Shown here one piece after another: positions 1 through 8,447 of a stretch of DNA of 64,000 nucleotides. Each line of letters starts with the position of its first letter. The stretch's first letter is position 1. The DNA is from Sphingobium sp. AP49 (GTDB taxonomy: Bacteria > Pseudomonadota > Alphaproteobacteria > Sphingomonadales > Sphingomonadaceae): assembly GCF_000281715.2 (NCBI RefSeq), contig NZ_CP124576.1:1061501-1125500 (forward strand). The letters are read 5' to 3'. Under the pieces are notes generated by a model, which was given only the letters and a program-made list of their open reading frames with translations, was not told the origin of the DNA and made no database searches. Position numbers and translations under genes: made by a program.

Positions 1-1
1 G

Positions 2-712
2 GCGGGCTATGGTGCGCCAAAGCCCTTCATCGATGTGCTCGGCAAGCCGATGCTGACCCATGTGCTGGACAATGTTGCGATCCGGGACGCGCAGTACACG
101 CTTTTGCTGAGAGAGGCACATCTTGGGCTGTCGCCGGATGCGGAGGCGGAAATCGCCCGTCGATCAGCGCATATCATTCCGGTCGCACGGTTGACCGAGG
201 GGACGGCCTGCACCGTCCTGCTGGCACGGTCAGCCTTTGATGATGAAGCGCCCCTGCTTGTGGTCAATTCCGACCAACTGGTGAATTTCAGTTGCCAGGA
301 TTTCGTCGATGATGCCCGTAGGCGTGGGTTGGACGGCTCCATTCTTGTGTTCCGCGATCCGCATCGCGACCCCAAATGGTCGTTCGCAGCGATAGATGAT
401 GCCGGCTTTGTGACGGAGGTTGCCGAGAAGCAGCCGATCTCGGATTTCGCCACGGTTGGCATCTATCTGTTCATGGAGGGCCAGAGCTTTGTCCGGGCGG
501 CGATCGACATGATCGCCAACAATGACCGGGTGAATGGCGAATTCTATACCTGCCCCGTTTATAATTACATGATTCGCGCAGGCGCCAGGATCGGCATCTA
601 CGAAGTGCCGTTCGATGCGATGACGGGGCTGGGGACGCCCGAGGATATGGAAGCCTATCTAACGTTGAAGGGCGGCCCGGGTACCCGTTCGGCCGATGCC
701 CCGGTGGGCTGA
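2..712 (+). CDS. Sugar-nucleotidyltransferase-like protein (5' end outside window)
   Basis: The reading frame is already open at base 2, so this is the C-terminal 236 residues of a longer protein. It begins with a GAPKPFIDVLGKPM motif, the nucleotide-binding signature of GT-A-fold NTP transferases. A VVNSDQ metal-site motif, an EKQPISDFATVGIYLF stretch and GLGTPEDMEAYL at the end follow the order seen in capsule-cluster nucleotidyltransferases. The probable role is activation of a sugar or phospho-substituent for surface polysaccharide, but the substrate cannot be read from the sequence. It lies 5 bp upstream of a divergent relative on the same strand. The missing N-terminus should carry the glycine-rich loop. 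Confidence 0.7.
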   Translation, partial: AGYGAPKPFIDVLGKPMLTHVLDNVAIRDAQYTLLLREAHLGLSPDAEAEIARRSAHIIPVARLTEGTACTVLLARSAFDDEAPLLVVNSDQLVNFSCQDFVDDARRRGLDGSILVFRDPHRDPKWSFAAIDDAGFVTEVAEKQPISDFATVGIYLFMEGQSFVRAAIDMIANNDRVNGEFYTCPVYNYMIRAGARIGIYEVPFDAMTGLGTPEDMEAYLTLKGGPGTRSADAPVG

Positions 713-717
713 AGGCA

Positions 718-1410
718 ATGGAGGTCGTGGTCCCGCTGGCGGGGAATGATTTCGAGCGTCCCGATGGGACGACCAAGGCGGAAATGCTGGTCGACGGGCA
801 GCCATTGCTGTTGCAGGCATTATGGTCACGCTCCTGGTGGCGACGTGGCGATGTGGCGGCATCGAACTTCTGCTTCGTCCTGCGCGATACAGCCGTCGGC
901 CGGCGCTTCGCGGAGGGGCCGCTAACGGATTGGTTTCCCGGCGCTCGCCATGTCTTTCTCTCGCACATGACGGCGGGGGCCGCTTTCTCTGTGGCAGCGG
1001 GCGTGGCTTTGTGCGACCCGCTGGCGCCCTTGTGCATCGATCTGGCTGACATTCTCTATCAGGAAGATTTCGATGCGACGGCGACATTCGCGGCGGACGC
1101 CGGGCTGGGTGGTATCGCCCTGACCTTTTGTTCGGATCTGCCTGTCTACAGCTATGTGCGCACGGATGAACAGGGCCGCGTGCTGGAAGCGGCGGAAAAG
1201 CGCGTGATCTCCGGCCAGGCGTCGGCTGGCACATATTTTTTCCGTAACGCCGGTATCTATGCGCAGGCGCTTGGACATGCGGTGGCGCATCGGGAAAGCC
1301 AGACCCATCAAGGCATCTATTTTGTCTGTCCGCTATTCAACGGCGTGATCGATGCCGGACTGGATGTGCGCAGCGTACCGGTCCGCGAGATATTGGACGT
1401 AAAGGTCTAG
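718..1410 (+). CDS. Second nucleotidyltransferase-like protein, divergent
   Basis: This 230-residue protein follows the upstream nucleotidyltransferase after 5 bp and is probably co-transcribed with it. The N-terminus MEVVVPLAGNDF resembles the VIPMAG start of the family, and AEKRVISGQASAGTYFF parallels EKQPISDFATVGIYLF next door, so the two look like an old tandem duplication. The PKP lysine motif is weak (TTKAEMLVDG), and the aspartate of the metal site reads CIDLADIL rather than VNSDQ. It may have a different substrate or be a non-catalytic partner. It is convergent with the next gene, and the stop codons overlap (1407-1410). No exact function is assigned. Confidence 0.6.
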   Translation: MEVVVPLAGNDFERPDGTTKAEMLVDGQPLLLQALWSRSWWRRGDVAASNFCFVLRDTAVGRRFAEGPLTDWFPGARHVFLSHMTAGAAFSVAAGVALCDPLAPLCIDLADILYQEDFDATATFAADAGLGGIALTFCSDLPVYSYVRTDEQGRVLEAAEKRVISGQASAGTYFFRNAGIYAQALGHAVAHRESQTHQGIYFVCPLFNGVIDAGLDVRSVPVREILDVKV

Positions 1411-2306
1411 GCCTCGATCATCCAGCGCAGGGTGTCTTCCAGCGGGGGGCAGGGCAGGGCGCCTGCCAGTCGGTCCATTTTTCGTCGATCGCCCCAAAGG
1501 GTCGGAATCTCGTTGGTGCGCACAAATGATGGATTGACTGTCATGCGCATGGGATGGCCCGCAATCTGGCTGGCCATGCCGACAATCTGACGCAGGCTGT
1601 AAGCGCGGCCGGCGCAGATGTTGACCTTCTCGCCGATAGCCGCGGGATTGTCGAATAGCGCGAGGCAGACCGCGACGATGAAGCGGACGTCGGAGAAGTC
1701 GCGGGCTACGTCCAGATTGCCGAGTTCGATCACCGGCGCCCGGGCGCGCACATGCTCGACAATCTTGGGGATCAGGAAGCGCTGTGCCTGTCCAACCCCG
1801 CTATAGTTGAATGGGCGGACGATGGTGCAACGCAGGCGATCAGCGAACAACTGGGGCAATTGCTCCATTGCGAGTTTGCTGATGGCATAATCATTCACGG
1901 GGACAGGCGGGAAGGATTCGTCGATCGCGCCCTGCGCACCAGCGCCATAGATATTGGCGCTGCTCATCAGCAACACCCGGTCGACATCGGGGGCATGGTC
2001 GGCCAGCGCCTGTAACAGGTTGCGAGACCCGATCAGGTTGCTGTCATATATCTCCTGGACATCTCCATGCCCGACGAATGAAATCGCGGCCAGGTGCAAT
2101 ACCTTATCCGGCACAACGTTCGCCACTACCTGGTTGAGTGCCGGAAGGTCCGTCAAGTCCCCAATATGCGGCGTAAAAGCGGCATCAGCCGGACAGGGGG
2201 TGCCGGGCTTGATGAGGCCATGCACCTCATGTCCCTGCGCCCGTAAAGCGCGCACGAAATAGTGACCGGCAAAACCACCGGCACCCGTGATGAGGAAGCG
2301 GCTCAT
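1407..2306 (-). CDS. rmd: NAD(P)-dependent sugar epimerase/reductase, GDP-4-keto-6-deoxymannose reductase type
   Basis: This is a 299-residue extended short-chain dehydrogenase. It has a GAGGFAGHY Rossmann glycine motif at the N-terminus, an SSANIYG serine region and a YAISK catalytic tyrosine-lysine pair. It sits directly downstream of gmd, so the likely reaction is reduction of GDP-4-keto-6-deoxy-D-mannose to GDP-D-rhamnose in the cytoplasm. An epimerase acting on the same intermediate is also possible. I chose the internal ATG at 2306 because it gives the standard MSRFLITGAGG start and leaves a 16-bp gap after gmd. The longer frame from 2345 would overlap gmd. Confidence 0.8.
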   Translation of the reverse strand: MSRFLITGAGGFAGHYFVRALRAQGHEVHGLIKPGTPCPADAAFTPHIGDLTDLPALNQVVANVVPDKVLHLAAISFVGHGDVQEIYDSNLIGSRNLLQALADHAPDVDRVLLMSSANIYGAGAQGAIDESFPPVPVNDYAISKLAMEQLPQLFADRLRCTIVRPFNYSGVGQAQRFLIPKIVEHVRARAPVIELGNLDVARDFSDVRFIVAVCLALFDNPAAIGEKVNICAGRAYSLRQIVGMASQIAGHPMRMTVNPSFVRTNEIPTLWGDRRKMDRLAGALPCPPLEDTLRWMIEA

Positions 2307-2322
2307 TGTCGGCTCATGCGCA

Positions 2323-3360
2323 TTAAAAGGAGAAACCTTCTTCAATGCGACGCAAATCCGCCTGGACCATCATGTCGCACAATGTCTCGACTGGGGTGGT
2401 CGCAGTCCAGCCCAGTTCCGTGCGGGCCTTGCTGGCGTCGCCGATCAACAGGTCGACCTCCGCCGGGCGGTAGAAAAGCGGATTGATACGCACCACAGTC
2501 CGGCCGCTGGCGATGTCCACGCCAATTTCGCCCAGATCCTGTCCCTTGTAGGCGATATCGATGCCCGCTGCCTTGAACGCCAGGGTGACGAAGTCGCGCA
2601 CGGCAATGGTCCGGCCAGTGGCCAAGACAAAGGTGTCAGGCTGCTCGGCCTGCATCATCCGCCACATGCCCTCGACATATTCGTCGGCAAATCCCCAGTC
2701 CCGCTTGGCATCCAGGTTACCCAGTTCCATGCAGTCGAGTTTGCCCAGCGCAATTCGGGCGACCGCGTCGGTGATCTTGCGGGTGACGAATTCGCGTCCG
2801 CGCAGAGGACTCTCATGATTGAATAAAATGCCACTGCATCCGAAAATGCCGTAGCTCTCGCGATAATTGATGGTGGTCCAATGCGCGAATAACTTTGCGA
2901 CACCATAAGGGCTGCGCGGATAGAAGGATGTGCTTTCCGATTGGGGCATGGCCTGGACCTTGCCAAACATTTCGGATGTGCTGGCCTGGTAGAAACGGGT
3001 CTTTGGATTTACCAGCCGGATCGCCTCCAGCATATGCAGCGCGCCGATGCCGGTAATCTCGGCCGTCGTGATCGGTTGATCGAACGATACGCCAACGAAG
3101 CTCTGAGCGGCGAGATTATAGACTTCGGTCGCTTCACTGTTCTGCAACAGGCGCACGTTCGACGACAGGTCGGTCAGGTCGCTTTCCACCAGTTTGAGAT
3201 TAGGATGGTCGGCAATGCCTAAATCGGCGATGCGCCAGAAATTCACCGAACTTGTCCGCCGGAATGTTCCGAAGACCTGATAGCCTTTTCCTAGCAGCAA
3301 CTTGGCCAGATAGGCGCCATCCTGGCCTGAAATCCCCGTGATGATTGCATTTGGCATCAA
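2323..3360 (-). CDS. gmd: GDP-mannose 4,6-dehydratase
   Basis: The 345-residue protein converts GDP-D-mannose to GDP-4-keto-6-deoxy-D-mannose, the first committed step to GDP-rhamnose, GDP-fucose and related sugars. It has the family signatures: an [21 protein letters not shown] loop, [10 protein letters not shown], a [10 protein letters not shown] catalytic Tyr-Lys motif, and [17 protein letters not shown]. The length is normal for the family. It heads a two-gene unit with the reductase 16 bp downstream and follows the large polysaccharide protein on the same strand after about 100 bp. A second ATG one codon in (3357) is an equally possible start. Confidence 0.95.
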   Translation of the reverse strand: MMPNAIITGISGQDGAYLAKLLLGKGYQVFGTFRRTSSVNFWRIADLGIADHPNLKLVESDLTDLSSNVRLLQNSEATEVYNLAAQSFVGVSFDQPITTAEITGIGALHMLEAIRLVNPKTRFYQASTSEMFGKVQAMPQSESTSFYPRSPYGVAKLFAHWTTINYRESYGIFGCSGILFNHESPLRGREFVTRKITDAVARIALGKLDCMELGNLDAKRDWGFADEYVEGMWRMMQAEQPDTFVLATGRTIAVRDFVTLAFKAAGIDIAYKGQDLGEIGVDIASGRTVVRINPLFYRPAEVDLLIGDASKARTELGWTATTPVETLCDMMVQADLRRIEEGFSF

Positions 3361-3463
3361 TGTCGCTTTTCACTCTGATTGGGCATGTGATGTGGCTCGG
3401 TAGCCCGGCTTTGCGTTGGATAGGGTAGGGGGATGCGGATTGGAACTGGGATAGCGTGCGATC

Positions 3464-6007
3464 TCAATCCTGCGTGTCGGCTTTCGACGGCAGCAGGTCG
3501 GGTTCTGGTGGGGCATGTGGTTCCACGGAAGCCTGCTCGGCATTCGTCGGGGCGGGACCAGCGTCTGATGGTGCTGGCAATGCCTCGGGTTGTTCGGGCT
3601 GTACCAGAGGCTCTGCTGTCGTTTCCTCCTGCAGCGCAGCTATGATCTGTTCGGGCGCGGTTTCGGGCTGCGGAGCCTGATCGAGCGGCATGGCGCATTC
3701 CACCTCGGTCGTCGGCAGTTCCTCGATCATCATTGATTCGGACTGCAGCACGGCCTGGAGACCCCGATCGGGTTCGATACTCAGGCTGGCAATCGCCAGT
3801 TTCGAGCCGACCGTGCCCGGGGTCAGGAGAAGATGATGTTCTCCTTCAAGGACCAGCAGATCCAGCGGCGTGCGTTGCATTGTCTCTGCAACCGATGCCG
3901 CAGGCATGAGATATCGTTGATTGCCCATGATCCCGGCCCCCGGGTCGTTCGCCGACATAGCGATCGCCAGATGGCATGTCGGCAGGGTGTCCGCAGCGGC
4001 GCCTATTGCGATCAGCGCCCTATCGAAAGGTTCCTGCGACGTGAGGCTGTCGCAGGACGGAAGGGGGCATGGCTCACCTTCATAGGCCCAGTTCTCCTCG
4101 ATCATCTCAATCCGCAAATTGACCAGGGCCAGCCATAGTCTGCGGGCTTCATCCGGGAGGGGCGGTGGCGCAACATGGCTGGCGATGCGGAAGCGCAGAG
4201 TCGTAATGCCCGGTGCCAGGCACAAGAGCGTGCGATCGGAGATGCCCTCACCCTGGAGAGAGACAACCTGACCATTGGGCATGATCAGATCGGTGCGGCC
4301 ATCATCGATGATATGACGATAGGCGAAACTCAGTGCGCTAAACACCGGAAAGGCGTTCGGATTGAGCAGGGTCAATTCCGCCAGATCCTCAAGCCAGTTG
4401 AGATATTGGCCGTCGTAATTTTCCCGGGGATAGGCGCCAAGCTTGAAATCGGACAAGATTGGTACGACCGATCGCACATCCATCACACGCAAGGCAGCGA
4501 TTGGATGGGGCGTGGAGCGCGCCTCGGTAAGGATAGCAGGCCGCGCAGCATCGCGAAATTCGACCATCGATCCACCTCCGGCAGACTGACGAACGGACAG
4601 GATCGTGTCACATTCGGGCTTGACGGGTGTCCAGCCGACGGCAGTGGTACGATATTCGACGGCCTCCTGGCCCATTGGCCTGACCGCCAAGCGTACGGTC
4701 ATTCCGGATGGTGGCATATCGGGCGCATTGTTCGCGAACAGGGCGAGTGTTTCACCGGCTCGCAACACGGCGTCCCGTTCCGACACCATATAATCCGGGT
4801 GCTGCCAGCGATATTGGCCAGGGCCGTGAAGGCCGGCCCGGTTTTGGTTCAGCAGAAGCAGGCCATGATCCAATATATTCTGGAAATGGGCGCAATGTTT
4901 CTTTGAGATGCCATCGGTGACGGCGCGACCCATCGGGTTGTAGCGGGGGATGATGCCATGTTGCCGGAGCAGAACCGCGAATTCGGCATCCTCAGCCTGA
5001 TTCCAGAAGCATAGGTCATTGAGCGGCAGCGCGGTTAGGACCGACTTCTTGATGATGAAAAAGCCGCCATTCACATAGACATTGTCGATAAAGCCGGCAT
5101 CGTCCGGGACATAATGGAGCCGGTCGAGTTGCAGTCCGCCGACTTCTCCGATGGCGGGGAATGTCTGGCCGTCGGGAAAAGATTGGTGGACAGTGGCAAA
5201 ATCGAAATCCGTCCCGAAATCATCGAAACTCTCGAAAAATCCATCGTCCAGATAATAGCGGTCGTGGCAGATCAGCAGATTTTCATGTCGTGCTTCCGCA
5301 CCCAGAATATTCTTTTTCTTGGAAATCTCGTTCAGCAGCGGATTGATGTCATAGTCGGCTTCATCCAGGAAGCGCACGCCTTGGTCGTCTAGTCCCTCGA
5401 AATGCGGGCCAAAAATTATAATATCAACCGCCGCCCCGCGCGCGCTGGACCGAATGGACTGGACCATCCTTTTGACAATTGGCGTGCGCTGTCCCGATGC
5501 CAGGATCGCCACCGACCAGTCACGCGCGTTGGCGGCATCGAACAAGGTCCGTTCAACCGCGATGATGGTTTGGATCCCGCTTGGAAGTGCCAGTTCATCG
5601 ACGATGCTGCAGCGAAAACCGAACTTGCGCTTCAGATAATTTTTGATGCGCGCCATTTCGCTGAAATGCGCGGGTATATGCAATACCAGATGGCCATTCC
5701 GGCCGATCAGGCGAAGCGCTTCGTCCAGCAGGATCGGCCAGTTCTCTCCACCATGCGCGTCAGGTGTTGCGCACCATATGACGTCGAATTGTCCATGGAG
5801 CGGCGCGGCCGCCCGGAAACCGGTTGCGATGCTGATATCAATCGCCGTGCAATCGAAAGGGGGGTGATTGCCTATCCAGGCGTGACGATTACCCGATGAG
5901 AATAGCGGTTCCAGGTTGAGGCCTCGGACCTGACGCGGCGTGTAGGGATCGTGCGAGCCGGGTTCTTTCAGGGCCGGAGAGTAGAGAAGGCTGCTCAAAT
6001 CCTGCAT
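3464..6007 (-). CDS. Large multidomain polysaccharide biosynthesis protein (methyltransferase-like plus GT-A-like)
   Basis: This 847-residue protein has no single family I recognise across its length. Residues about 20-160 resemble a class I methyltransferase half (FDVIWCATPDAHGG, then a LLDEALRLIGRNGHLVLHIP strand-helix pattern). Residues about 165-380 look like a GT-A glycosyltransferase core, with NLLICHDRYYLDDGFF as a possible metal-binding stretch and NVYVNGGFFIIKK. The middle-to-C-terminal part is unassigned. The last 85 residues are a Pro/Glu-rich, probably disordered tail. It lies with gmd and rmd on the minus strand. The ATG at 6007 has a GGGAA Shine-Dalgarno-like stretch; the frame also extends to an ATG at 6070 without one. 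Confidence 0.6.
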   Translation of the reverse strand: MQDLSSLLYSPALKEPGSHDPYTPRQVRGLNLEPLFSSGNRHAWIGNHPPFDCTAIDISIATGFRAAAPLHGQFDVIWCATPDAHGGENWPILLDEALRLIGRNGHLVLHIPAHFSEMARIKNYLKRKFGFRCSIVDELALPSGIQTIIAVERTLFDAANARDWSVAILASGQRTPIVKRMVQSIRSSARGAAVDIIIFGPHFEGLDDQGVRFLDEADYDINPLLNEISKKKNILGAEARHENLLICHDRYYLDDGFFESFDDFGTDFDFATVHQSFPDGQTFPAIGEVGGLQLDRLHYVPDDAGFIDNVYVNGGFFIIKKSVLTALPLNDLCFWNQAEDAEFAVLLRQHGIIPRYNPMGRAVTDGISKKHCAHFQNILDHGLLLLNQNRAGLHGPGQYRWQHPDYMVSERDAVLRAGETLALFANNAPDMPPSGMTVRLAVRPMGQEAVEYRTTAVGWTPVKPECDTILSVRQSAGGGSMVEFRDAARPAILTEARSTPHPIAALRVMDVRSVVPILSDFKLGAYPRENYDGQYLNWLEDLAELTLLNPNAFPVFSALSFAYRHIIDDGRTDLIMPNGQVVSLQGEGISDRTLLCLAPGITTLRFRIASHVAPPPLPDEARRLWLALVNLRIEMIEENWAYEGEPCPLPSCDSLTSQEPFDRALIAIGAAADTLPTCHLAIAMSANDPGAGIMGNQRYLMPAASVAETMQRTPLDLLVLEGEHHLLLTPGTVGSKLAIASLSIEPDRGLQAVLQSESMMIEELPTTEVECAMPLDQAPQPETAPEQIIAALQEETTAEPLVQPEQPEALPAPSDAGPAPTNAEQASVEPHAPPEPDLLPSKADTQD

Positions 6008-6111
6008 AAAGTTCCCGCTGGCTATGGTTCCGGGAAAGCTGTGCGGTCTGCCCTGATCCCCGTTCGCCATATCTAGCGTGGCTAGGGAGGGATGGCTAGG
6101 CTGTCCTGCGG

Positions 6112-6774
6112 CTATCGGATTTCCAGGCTGATGAGGCCCAGGCCAAGCGGTCGCTGATCCGGCGAGTTTAGCATATCGCCGGGCGCTATGGGGCCGCTAT
6201 GCTGGAGTTGCAGGAAGATGTCGCCGTTGCCAATGCAACTGGGCGTCATGCGCAGGCGAAGGCGGCGAGGGTGGGACCGCAGCGTGAAATGCCCAAGAAA
6301 ATAGCCGTTGGCGGTGGCGCTGATCTGCGCTTCCTCCATATTCGGTACAGGAAATCCCTGAACGTTGAGGATCACATCGATAAAGCCGCCAACATATGAG
6401 CTATCGAGCGCGAAGCGCAGGCAATGTTGGTCTTCTTTCCCCCAAACGCCCCATTGTTCCTGGGGCCACCACCCTCCGAAGAGGTAGAGGCCGACATTCT
6501 GCCCATCGGCAAAAAATATCGGGGTGTGGCGTGCCAGATAGGGGAAACCACCCGGCGTCATCTCGATATGGTTGATATCGCAGATGTCGGCATCGTCCAA
6601 GTTGGACCGAGGGGCGACCTTCGTCAGGTCCCACTGATCTTGCATGGTGGCTATTTGTGCCTCCATTGCGTGTAGGCGCTGCTCATTTTGCATTAGCGTC
6701 TGACGCAACAATGCCACGTCCATTCGCAATTGCTCCATGGAGACTTTGTCATCTGCAAGGGCGTGGTTAGTCAT
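6112..6774 (-). CDS. Polysaccharide-locus protein with coiled coil and beta-sandwich-like domain
   Basis: This 220-residue protein begins at ATG 6774 (MTNHALADDKVS). The frame runs back to 6933 but the extension has no family character. Residues 12-50 form a heptad-like coiled coil rich in Gln and Met. The rest contains LYLFGGWWPQEQWGVWGKE followed by alternating hydrophobic strands. From memory this GW-x-x-E-x-WG-x-W pattern resembles an accessory beta-sandwich domain (DUF7024-like) appended to surface-polysaccharide enzymes; that similarity is an inference. It is probably co-transcribed with the downstream large protein and may bind carbohydrate. No catalytic motif is visible. Confidence 0.55.
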   Translation of the reverse strand: MTNHALADDKVSMEQLRMDVALLRQTLMQNEQRLHAMEAQIATMQDQWDLTKVAPRSNLDDADICDINHIEMTPGGFPYLARHTPIFFADGQNVGLYLFGGWWPQEQWGVWGKEDQHCLRFALDSSYVGGFIDVILNVQGFPVPNMEEAQISATANGYFLGHFTLRSHPRRLRLRMTPSCIGNGDIFLQLQHSGPIAPGDMLNSPDQRPLGLGLISLEIR

Positions 6775-7060
6775 GATATCTCGAACCGGATGGCGGGTTT
6801 GGCATGTTCGCCCTGCGTCCAACCCGCTGCGCTCCTGATGGTTTCTGAACAATGCGGCGCCATGGCACAATCTATGGAGAGCGGATGGTTGTTTGGCAAT
6901 CTCGATCCGCCGATCGCCGTGCGTCGCTCGCATGCAGCGTGTCCGCGTTCAAGAAGGGCAGAGAAAGGGTTGCGAGCCTTTTGCATTGCCTATTCCTGAG
7001 CGCAGGCTAGTCAGGTTTCTGTGAAGCAATGAACCTTTTTGGATTGTCCTATACCTGGGG
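6775..7060. promoter_or_regulatory. Divergent intergenic region of the polysaccharide locus
   Basis: This 286-bp gap separates two divergently transcribed polysaccharide genes and must hold both promoters. Base composition falls toward the plus-strand gene. I could not identify a confident -35/-10 pair. No repeat or hairpin stands out. Confidence 0.4.
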
Positions 7061-8131
7061 ATGGGTGTGAGCAACGTTATTAGTGCATTTCAGTATTACT
7101 TCGGTCGGTATCCGGAAAATGAAGATGTCATTGCATCCCATGAAGGGATGAGTGGCGGAAATTTTGATGCCATGCGAGAGAATTTTTCGCTTTCTGAAGA
7201 GTATAGGCAAAATTATTTTACCGTCACAAAGCCGAGAAATGGTACATTTTTTCGGCCTATGCAGGATGGTGTAAAGATATGCGTTCTTGGTAATTGCCAG
7301 GGGCCGAATATAGCGATGGCTATTGCATCTTTGGCTCAAGCGCCGGTTTCGGTCTGTGGTCTGGAGATCATGGATTTTTCGGAAACATCTGGTGAAATGG
7401 CTTCTATAATAAAAGATGCCGATTACGTCGTTGCGTGCAAGACCTATAATGAAAATTATAAATCTGTATCTCCTGATTACATAAGATCGGAATATGGAAA
7501 GAAGACATTTGAATATTCTCCGGTTCATTTTACCGGTCTTCAGCCAGACATTCTCGTTCTTGGTCATTATGGACAGCGTATCCGTGGGCCTCTGGGGGAT
7601 TATAATTCCCGTGTCGTTCTTTCGGCTTTCTGCCGGGGCATGACTGTTTCTGAATGCGTCGGTGCGTTCAACGAGGATACTTATCAACGTGCCGCTTATT
7701 TCGCCGAATTTGGTTGGTCGCGCGATACTATGTTGCAGAGAGAGGCTGCGCTGGACGAGGATGGTCTTCGTATCGCGGACTGGTTTCTCGATAATATCCG
7801 GCGGACACCGCTCCTCTATAGCGTCAATCATCCAAATTCACGCGTCTTCGCGCATTTCGCTCAACTTATTTTGAGCAAGATTGGTGTGCCGGCACGTCGG
7901 ATGCCTGTCGACATGATCCCCAATACGTTGGCGTCGCAGGTTATCTGGCCAGTCGCCCCCGAATTGGCGCGAGCCAATGGTGTCGGATATGACACCGATC
8001 TCGCCTATTGGTGCAACAATGTCATGCTGAACCTGGATGAGATGGTCTGGCGGAGTTACAAGACATATGAAACCCTGGGGCGCGACTTTCTGATTGAAGC
8101 GATGGGGGAGCGGGCCATCAACTTCGGCTAA
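7061..8131 (+). CDS. WcbI-family polysaccharide biosynthesis protein, putative acetyltransferase
   Basis: The 356-residue protein carries VKICVLGNCQG at residues 71-81, the nucleophile-loop signature I associate with WcbI-type capsule proteins (SGNH-hydrolase-like, implicated in acetyl transfer). A PDILVLGHYG strand and a C-terminal NHPNSRVFAHFAQ motif are also present and fit that fold. Residues 8-50 (YYFGRYPENED through SLSEEYR) resemble a DUF4214-type tail module, which is unusual at this position. The first half of the gene is clearly AT-richer than its neighbours, which suggests recent acquisition. The ATG at 7061 follows a GGGG stretch. The exact substrate is unknown. Confidence 0.7.
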   Translation: MGVSNVISAFQYYFGRYPENEDVIASHEGMSGGNFDAMRENFSLSEEYRQNYFTVTKPRNGTFFRPMQDGVKICVLGNCQGPNIAMAIASLAQAPVSVCGLEIMDFSETSGEMASIIKDADYVVACKTYNENYKSVSPDYIRSEYGKKTFEYSPVHFTGLQPDILVLGHYGQRIRGPLGDYNSRVVLSAFCRGMTVSECVGAFNEDTYQRAAYFAEFGWSRDTMLQREAALDEDGLRIADWFLDNIRRTPLLYSVNHPNSRVFAHFAQLILSKIGVPARRMPVDMIPNTLASQVIWPVAPELARANGVGYDTDLAYWCNNVMLNLDEMVWRSYKTYETLGRDFLIEAMGERAINFG

Positions 8132-8168
8132 CGCAGAATCGGATCCAACTATATTGGCTCCTATGTGC

Positions 8169-8273
8169 TAGAGCGTAATCCGTTCATACTGAATCGGATC
8201 ACGCTCTATTTTTCTTTTGTTTTCCGCATTTTCCGAGCCAGCAGATGATGCCATCTGCTTCGAAAATGCTCTA
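8169..8273. repeat. 105-bp compound palindromic repeat
   Basis: The segment is bounded by TAGAGC and GCTCTA. Its first part is an imperfect inverted repeat (TAGAGCGT at 8169 pairing with ACGCTCTA ending at 8208) followed by a T-rich run, so it could end the upstream WcbI-like transcript. A second hairpin, AGCAGATG/CATCTGCT, spans 8240-8258. The layout resembles a dispersed repeat family I recall from many alphaproteobacterial genomes. It does not overlap any gene. Confidence 0.6.
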
Positions 8274-8290
8274 AGTTATTGATTTGCGCA

Positions 8291-8335
8291 GTATTCCAAT
8301 TCGGCAGGCCATTTCGCCTGTTGAATTGGAATGCT
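8291..8335. repeat. Intergenic hairpin next to the compound repeat
   Basis: A long imperfect inverted repeat pairs TTCCAATTC...CAGGC with GCCTG...GAATTGGAA, using two G-T wobbles inside the stem. It follows directly on the 105-bp element and ends near another ATGCTCT motif, so it may be a further module of the same element. It fills most of the 316-bp gap between the convergent WcbI-like gene and the giant glycosyltransferase. The remaining bases up to 8447 show nothing recognisable. Confidence 0.5.
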
Positions 8336-8447
8336 CTGGATGTCGTCGGGCCATGATGGCCTTGGGCCGGCTGCCCGTGCAATCGCGCCTCCCTGACCAG
8401 AAGAATATGGCCGCAGCGGTGGATTCACCCCGATGCGGCCATATGGA

